Shown here one piece after another: positions 27,364 through 33,393 of a stretch of DNA of 33,393 nt. The stretch comes from Eubacterium sp. (GTDB lineage: Bacteria > Bacillota > Clostridia > Lachnospirales > Lachnospiraceae). Below the pieces are notes generated by a model. The model searched no databases. It had not been told where the DNA came from and saw only the letters and a program-made list of their open reading frames with translations. Each line of letters starts with the position of its first letter. The first letter of the stretch is position 1. The translations under genes were made by a program, and so were the position numbers. The DNA lies in contig JAAVZE010000031.1 in assembly GCA_022791495.1 (NCBI GenBank), forward strand, positions 1-33,393, written 5' to 3'.

Positions 27364-30300
27364 CTATTCTACTGTTACAAATGCATCCGACTGGCTCAGT
27401 ATCCCGCCTTTAGAATCCACAATGGTTAATATGTATCTACCTGGCTGTGTCGGTGCTTTCATACTACTGCTGTCTCCCGCCGCCTTTGACATGGATGGAT
27501 CTTTTTCATCAAAAGCTGACAGACCCGACGGCGCAAGCCAGATCGTCTTCGTTCCGTCAGATAAGACACTCGAAAAATGGAATTCCTCTCCGCTGCCAAC
27601 GGTAATGTCAGAATCGAGAATCTGGTTGGCTTCTGTCACCGAGGTGGTAAACACGATGGTTTCGCCGTTCGCTTTCAGTGTCCAGGTTCCCGCAGTAGAG
27701 ATCTCATATCCATTTTCAATGGCTTTTCCATTGAGCGTATAGGAATGCTCTGCTGAAAGTTCCAGCACCAACGGTCTGATCTTGGACACATTGACATTCT
27801 GTCCTTCAGAAACATTTGCAATATTAGATGCCTCCCCCACATAGAGCGTAAAGGTAGAAGCACCTGATACAGAACCGTCTGCATAGCGGATATAGAGTTT
27901 ATATTCTCCCGGCTCCGTTGGAATATCCATGGTCTTTTCATTTCCAGCTGCCTTTGTCATGACATCGCTCTCTGCAAAGGAGGACGTTCCCTCTTTTGCC
28001 AGCCAGACCTCATCCTCCTGTTGCAGCAGTCCTCGGCGTGGCAGCTTCTGTCCCACTGCCAGTCTCACATTCGCTGCCAGCTCATAATCCGTATCCGGAA
28101 TCACATCCTGACCCACCATATAAACATAATCGTCTTCCAGACCAGAATACAATACCGTTTCATAGCCTTTCAGCGGCCAGATGTACTGCTCATTCACGTA
28201 CTGGTCCAGAGTACAGTTTGGTGCTGTGGTCTCCGACCGGTCTGTGTTGGAAAAACCATTGGTCACAATCATATCATGCTTCCTGCGCCAGTCATTTAAT
28301 TCATAGACATTACGTATGATATTGGTCACCACATTGCTGTCAAATTTAATGTAGGCACTTCCTTCATCCGGGTGGAATCCATTGATCATCTTGCTTCCAT
28401 TTGCAGTCTGTTTCTTACGCTTCGCATTGATATAGTTGAAACTCATTTCCGAATATTCTGTCCAGTCGTCATTTCCCTGTTTTCCCAGAGTATAAATTCC
28501 TCCTGCATCCTGCAGCAGGGAACAGATCTCCTCTACACGGTTGTAATTTACATGATTGTTCTTGGACGTATCTGTCGGAACGCCTGGCAACTGTGAGTCA
28601 CTTCCCGTCTCTCCATCAAAGTTGCACCATCCCCAGCCAATGCTCATGCCACTGTAGGAGCATTTATACACAAAGTTGTGAAGAACCTGCATATTATAGG
28701 TAAAGAAAGAAGTAATCGGAGAGTTGCCTGGGAAGAAGTAACAGTTCTCGTACAAATAATTGTTAGTGATCGTTATATTTTTCGGAACAGACTCCGTGCC
28801 ATCCCGGAACTTCTCTTTCTCCGTTCCCGCTGCATTGTTTGCTTTTACATGGTGTATCTCCGTGTCATTTTCATAAACATGCTGAGGATGCCCCACGACG
28901 ATTCCTGCTCCTCCTGTGTGGGCAATGTAATTTCCAGTAACCTCACAATCCCATACGTCATTTTCCAAATGGGCGCCCAGATAACCGGTGTGACGGATCT
29001 CTCCATTTAAAAACCGGATGTTTTTGGCGGAATTGATATGAATCGCTGCAGGCGGCACATCATAGGAACGATAAATGTCATCATGCTGGTTGACGTTGGC
29101 AAATTTGGTAAGTACGATGGATCCCTGAACCGAAGCATAACCGTGGGATCCCTCCAGCTCATACAACTTCCAGTCTGTATAGGCAAATCCCAGTCCATCA
29201 AAGGTAATATTCTCCACGTAATCGGAAGTCGGCTTATCTCCGCACATATCAATGATCGTATCCGTCTCCGGAATGATCACTTCTGCGCTGTTGATATCCT
29301 CTCCCTCTCTTGGTATGTAATAGAGCATGCTTCCCGCCTGGTCAAAATAAAATTCACCGGGTTTCTCCAGCCATTCAAATACATTGGTCACATCATTGGA
29401 TTTGGTTGGGCTGTATGCGGTTCCCCATCCAAGATTTTGCGCCAGCGCGCCATAAGGCATCTGCAGATTCACCTGGGTATCCCCTTCTTCCGTCAAGGAA
29501 AGGGATTCGGCACAAACCAGCTGCTGCGCCCAGGTAGAACCGGACTCCAGCTCAATATTCTGTGGATTTCTTGTATCTGCCGGCAAACCAAAAGATGCTG
29601 AAAATACAGCGCCGGTATAGATCTTTGTCGTACTCGGAGCCCAGGCCCATTCTGCCTGCCCCTTGGCTACCGTGTAACTGCCAAGGGCCTGAGCCGGCTT
29701 CTGCGATTTACTCGTCATAGAGGCACGCTCCCCATTCACATAGATGGCACGTAACTTCTCAGAGCGCTCCAAAGGAACTTTATATGCGGTCACTCCATCA
29801 CGAAGCCAGTTCACATCTTCTGCTTTCAGCCACTTGCCTTCAAGTTTTTTACCTCCGCTGAATACAGGGGCTGCTCCCTTAGCCGCCCGGTAGATCACAG
29901 TGCCCTGTTCTGTCCCGGAATCCTTTGAGTCAAATACGATGGTGTCCTCCACTGGATAAAAACCATCTGCGATCTCCACCACGATATCGCCCTTTGACTT
30001 ATCCAGACCGCGTACCGCCTCTTTGGCACGAGCCAGCGTCTTAAAAGGATGCGAGCTGGAACCATCACCGCCATCATCTCCATCCGCTGACACATAAAAT
30101 GTCGGCTCTATTTTAACATCCGGTGCCGGCCCATGGGATACCACTGGCGGATTAGCACCTGGTGTTGCTGATGGCAGCGCCGTCAGATTCGGCACTGGAA
30201 CCGGTGTCTTTTTATCTGGTACTGTTTTTTTCTTCACCGTCACCTTCACCTTTCCAATAACCTTTTTCTTCTTTTTCTTTTTGACCTGATATGTTTCTTT

Positions 30301-30573
30301 TACCGTGATCACAGCTTTTCCAGCCTTTTTCCCACGAACCACCCCATTTTTGGTAACAGAGGCAATCTTCTTTTTGCTGGAGGAAAAGACATATTTTCTC
30401 TTTTTCTTTTTATTCTTGATCTGAATCTTCTTCGTCTTTCCCGTGAGAACCGTGATTTTGGTCTGCTTCAGGGATGTTTTTTTCGCCGCCTCAGCAGTTG
30501 TACCTGGCGTAAAAAGGGATACTGTCAGAGCTCCCAAAAGCACACCACTAACTAGTTTGTTTAATATTCTCAT
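27364..30573 (-). CDS. Large secreted right-handed beta-helix protein, probable glycoside hydrolase (GH120/GH141-like), with N-terminal Lys-rich Ig-like domain
   Basis: Signal peptide 'MRILNKLVSGVLLGALTVSLFTPGTTAEA'; Big2-like 'KKIASVTKNGVVRGKKAGKAVITV'; 'GDDGGDGSSSHPFKTLARAKEAVRGL' and beta-helix repeats ('NIRFLNGEIRHTGYLGAHLENDVWDCEVTGNYIAHTGGAGIVVGH'). ORF track starts at 30624; ATG at 30573 has a GAAAGAGG RBS. Confidence 0.75.
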   Translation of the reverse strand: MRILNKLVSGVLLGALTVSLFTPGTTAEAAKKTSLKQTKITVLTGKTKKIQIKNKKKKRKYVFSSSKKKIASVTKNGVVRGKKAGKAVITVKETYQVKKKKKKKVIGKVKVTVKKKTVPDKKTPVPVPNLTALPSATPGANPPVVSHGPAPDVKIEPTFYVSADGDDGGDGSSSHPFKTLARAKEAVRGLDKSKGDIVVEIADGFYPVEDTIVFDSKDSGTEQGTVIYRAAKGAAPVFSGGKKLEGKWLKAEDVNWLRDGVTAYKVPLERSEKLRAIYVNGERASMTSKSQKPAQALGSYTVAKGQAEWAWAPSTTKIYTGAVFSASFGLPADTRNPQNIELESGSTWAQQLVCAESLSLTEEGDTQVNLQMPYGALAQNLGWGTAYSPTKSNDVTNVFEWLEKPGEFYFDQAGSMLYYIPREGEDINSAEVIIPETDTIIDMCGDKPTSDYVENITFDGLGFAYTDWKLYELEGSHGYASVQGSIVLTKFANVNQHDDIYRSYDVPPAAIHINSAKNIRFLNGEIRHTGYLGAHLENDVWDCEVTGNYIAHTGGAGIVVGHPQHVYENDTEIHHVKANNAAGTEKEKFRDGTESVPKNITITNNYLYENCYFFPGNSPITSFFTYNMQVLHNFVYKCSYSGMSIGWGWCNFDGETGSDSQLPGVPTDTSKNNHVNYNRVEEICSLLQDAGGIYTLGKQGNDDWTEYSEMSFNYINAKRKKQTANGSKMINGFHPDEGSAYIKFDSNVVTNIIRNVYELNDWRRKHDMIVTNGFSNTDRSETTAPNCTLDQYVNEQYIWPLKGYETVLYSGLEDDYVYMVGQDVIPDTDYELAANVRLAVGQKLPRRGLLQQEDEVWLAKEGTSSFAESDVMTKAAGNEKTMDIPTEPGEYKLYIRYADGSVSGASTFTLYVGEASNIANVSEGQNVNVSKIRPLVLELSAEHSYTLNGKAIENGYEISTAGTWTLKANGETIVFTTSVTEANQILDSDITVGSGEEFHFSSVLSDGTKTIWLAPSGLSAFDEKDPSMSKAAGDSSSMKAPTQPGRYILTIVDSKGGILSQSDAFVTVE

Positions 30574-30656
30574 AAGCCTCTTTCCTCGTATTATATAGTA
30601 GTAGTGTTTATAGTCCCTCTCCAAGGACAGTATGCTATACTACAATTTCATCGGCA

Positions 30657-32398
30657 TTATTTTATTTTGATTTTAACAATATCTTTCTTACCGGTTCCGT
30701 CCGTCGCCATTGCAGTAATTTTAACGGTCTTTCCTTTTCCTGCTTTTTTTGTGGTTACAACTCCCTGGGAATTTACCGTTGCATAGTTTTGATTGGATGT
30801 TTTCCATTCCAGTGTTTTATTGGCTTTCTTTCCGGAAGTTTTTATTGTTGCCGTTATTTTTACTTTCTTACCGGCGGCCACATTCTTTTTCTTTGCTTTG
30901 ATAATAATCTTCTTAACCGCATGTTTCACAACCTTTATATTATATGAACCAATTATGCCGGAGCCATCTGCGGCGGTAGCGGTAATGACAGCTTTTCCGA
31001 TCGTTTTTGCTGTTACCGTACCATTGGAAGCCACAGCGGCAACTTTCGGATTGGATGAACTCCACACTACGTTCTTGTTTGCCGCATTGGCTGGCTCTAC
31101 GATCGATTTCAGTTTTGCTTTTTTGCCCTTAGCCAGTTTCGTTATTTTCCCTGTCACTGTAATTTTACTTATCTTTATCGGAGCTGGACTCGCGGTTGGA
31201 ACCAGACTTTCTGTCGGGACCGGACTCATGGTTGGAACCAGACTTTCTGCCGGGACCGGACTCACACTTGGCACCGGACTTGTGCTTGGAACCGGACTTG
31301 CAGTTGGCACCGGACTTTCTGTCGGGGCTGGACTCACACTTGGCACCGGACTTTCTGTCGGGACCGGACTCACACTTGGCACCGGACTTTCTGTCGGGAC
31401 CGGGCTTGCGGTTGGAACTGGACTTTCTGTCGGGGCTGGACTCACAGTTGGCACCGGACTTTCTGTTGGTTCTTCTGGTCCTGGAAGTTCCGCATCGATT
31501 ACTTCTCCATTTGAAGTCAATTTTCCTGCATACGACCAAACCAGATTTGATGAATCAGCCAGTGCAGACAATTTCAAATGTAATGCTGGCCGAACTACAT
31601 AGTTTAAATCAGAGGCGGAGCGGCTTCGCTGCTTCTCCAAAGACGCCCACTGGCATCAATATAGCATACTTTCTCGCCAGATACAATCGTCCGCAGCCAC
31701 CAGTTTCCTCCACCTGAACTTATGTATGCTGTGTTTTGGGACTCTCTCGTTTTCGTATTATTCCATGTCGATTCAAAGCCATATGAGGATGACATTATTT
31801 CAGAAGCCGAGAGCAGATAAACCTTATCCATGGTATCATTGCCGTTGTCAGGGTAAACCATCGTGTTGTCATTGACAGCAACTTTTGTATCTACAATCGC
31901 CGCCTGCTCAGAGGCATTAAATGCCGCAGATAAAAAATTATCGTTTGTAAAATCCTCACCGCATAGATTGGATTCGGCACCGTACCCGTTCAGCCAGCTG
32001 CGTATCGTGCTTGTTTCCCATGTAACACCGGTCTTGTCACTAAGAGTCTTATACACTTGCTGATCCAGATTCTGGTCTGACAGGAGAAATACATTGTCAT
32101 CGGTTACCGACAGAACCCTCCATTTAATCGGTTCTTTGTCATCATCTTTATTAACGAGACCGTCACCGTTTGTATCATTCTGCCAATAATGTCCAAAATA
32201 AATACAGTCCCATGTTGTGACTTTGGAACTGTCCACTACCGGATTACTTAATCCATAGCCGGCTATCCTTGCTGTATTCTGTTGCGCGGATGTTTTCTGG
32301 AATGGTAAAATACCGGCCATGAGACCACAAACCAATAGTGTTGCTAATATCTTTTTACGTATACAATTGTGCATGTTTTTCATGATATAAAACTCCAA
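30657..32398 (-). pseudogene. Secreted DUF6273-like protein with (TESPVP)n linker and Ig-like (Big2-like) domains, interrupted by an apparent frameshift
   Basis: ORF 31604-32398 has a signal peptide and a DUF6273-like domain up to 'NWWLRTIVSGEKVCYIDASGRLW' then stops; overlapping ORF 30657-31640 resumes with the expected domain end 'NYVVRPALHLKLS', then the Pro-rich repeat and 'NPKVAAVASNGTVTAKTIGKAVITATA' Ig-like domains. Confidence 0.7.
31179..31469 (-). repeat. 18-bp-period tandem repeat coding Pro/Thr/Ser-rich linker (TESPVP-like, about 16 units)
   Basis: Plus strand repeated 'ggaccggactttctgtcgggaccggactcacacttggcacc'; translation PTESPVPTVSPAPTESPVPTASPVP.... Confidence 0.9.
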
Positions 32399-32428
32399 TC
32401 ATTTTTTGTTTATTTTATCATATGGCTC

Positions 32429-32465
32429 AAAAAAAAACAAGGGTTGAACTTCCGTCACCCCTTGT
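32429..32465 (-). terminator. Rho-independent terminator downstream of cysS
   Basis: Minus strand ACAAGGG-...-CCCTTGT followed by a run of T (plus-strand poly-A 32429-32437). Confidence 0.8.
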
Positions 32466-32511
32466 TCTCCTGCTTCTGGCATAATTGCACCATCGAGCTG
32501 ATTTATTCATT

Positions 32512-33393
32512 TTATTCTCTAGTCCACACAACGCCTTCTCTCGTATCCTTTATAAGAATTCCTTTTTCTTTCAGCTCATCCCGGATCTCATCCGCCCTGG
32601 CAAAATTCTTTTCCTCCTTTGCCGCCGCGCGTTCTGCAATCTTCTGCTCCACATATGCAGACAGTTCTTCATCCACCTCAGTCTCTTCTCTCTCCCATGC
32701 CCGTTCAAGCCCCAGAGACAATACGCTGTCCATCTCAGTGATGATCTTCCGTTTAGCTGCTCCCGGCATATCTTCCTTGAGGACATCATACAACACCGTA
32801 AGTCCCATAGAGGTATTCAGGTCATTTCCCATAGCCTCAGCAAACTTTATGCGGTATGCTTCTACTTTTTTATCCTCTGACACGCCTTCCTCTGATACTG
32901 CCGCCACCCGCTTCATCAGCTTTTCGTAGGCGGCCGCCACATTGTCCAACCCCTCGTAGGAAAATTCCAGGGGTTTGCGGTAATGGGACTGGAGACAGAA
33001 CATCCGGTAAACCATCGGATCATACCCCTTTTCTTCCAAAAGAGATACCGTGAGAAATTCGCCCTTGGATTTGCTCATCTTACCGCTCCTGGTATTGAGA
33101 TGATTGACATGGAACCAGTAATTGCACCATTTATGTCCGAGATAGGCCTCACTCTGGGCAATTTCGTTTGTATGGTGTGGAAAAATGTTATCTACGCCGC
33201 CGCAATGGATATCCATATACTCGCCAAGGTGTTTGATGCTGATGCTGGAACACTCGATATGCCATCCCGGATATCCGACACCCCAGGGACTATCCCATTT
33301 GAGTTCCTGGTTATCAAATTTGGATTTGGTAAACCAGAGAACAAAATCTGTCTTATTTCTCTTATTGGTATCCTCCTCCACATCTTCCCTGAC
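32512..33393 (-). CDS. cysS: Cysteinyl-tRNA synthetase, C-terminal part (truncated by window edge)
   Basis: 'WDSPWGVGYPGWHIECSSISIKHLGEYMDIHCGGVDNIFPHHTNEIAQSEA', KMSKS motif 'GKMSKSKGEFLTVSLL'; frame stays open to 33393. Confidence 0.95.
   Translation of the reverse strand, partial: VREDVEEDTNKRNKTDFVLWFTKSKFDNQELKWDSPWGVGYPGWHIECSSISIKHLGEYMDIHCGGVDNIFPHHTNEIAQSEAYLGHKWCNYWFHVNHLNTRSGKMSKSKGEFLTVSLLEEKGYDPMVYRMFCLQSHYRKPLEFSYEGLDNVAAAYEKLMKRVAAVSEEGVSEDKKVEAYRIKFAEAMGNDLNTSMGLTVLYDVLKEDMPGAAKRKIITEMDSVLSLGLERAWEREETEVDEELSAYVEQKIAERAAAKEEKNFARADEIRDELKEKGILIKDTREGVVWTRE

Noticed and set aside
31179-31469. Possible CRISPR array
   Set aside because: The period is 18 bp with no unique spacers and it encodes a peptide repeat in frame.
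30793-31602. Plus-strand 269-aa ORF (...VGTGLSVGAGLTLGTGL...) antisense to the repeat protein
   Set aside because: It is antisense to a well-supported Pro-rich/Ig-like coding region. The openness is explained by the stop-free 18-bp repeat, and the amino acid composition is only the antisense image of TESPVP codons.
31196-31717. Plus-strand 173-aa ORF (EPDFLSGPDS repeats) and minus 31165-31539 ORF (DRKSGAKCES repeats)
   Set aside because: Alternate-frame readings of the same repeat; no domain, signal or RBS support.
1-33393. tRNA, rRNA, T-box, prophage or transposase genes
   Set aside because: By eye I found no T-box consensus, tRNA-like cloverleaf, rRNA segment, integrase or transposase motif. 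Tools such as tRNAscan-SE or Infernal were not available, so small RNAs may be missed.

Overview
This looks like a chromosomal segment of a low-to-mid GC Firmicute, probably Lachnospiraceae/Clostridia-like judging by gene content and style (inference; no search was run). It is mostly ordinary core metabolism and envelope genes. Nearly all genes are on the minus strand. From left to right: the 5' end of a pyruvate:ferredoxin oxidoreductase gene; a plus-strand YtrA-type GntR regulator with an ABC ATPase and permease; a minus-strand block of U32 peptidase, FtsW/RodA, PBP transpeptidase and NUDIX; zapA; two HAD hydrolases flanking an SGNH hydrolase; a Na/Pi cotransporter with a PhoU-like C-terminus; folC; a TrpXYZ-like ABC transporter; serA, serC, ilvB, ilvD and leuB; VanZ; an XRE regulator on the plus strand; a group of three secreted proteins (GH43+CBM+Fn3-like, a large beta-helix glycosidase-like protein, and a DUF6273-like protein with Pro/Thr/Ser repeats and Ig-like domains, split by an apparent frameshift); and the 3' part of cysS. 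The items most worth a second look are the split DUF6273-like gene, the hairpin-rich serA/ABC-transporter intergenic region, the tandem duplication of the leuB 3' end, the 36-bp inverted repeat on the GntR promoter, and the modular Lys-rich secreted protein cluster. I found no CRISPR array, rRNA, tRNA, prophage or transposase. I see no convincing completely new system.
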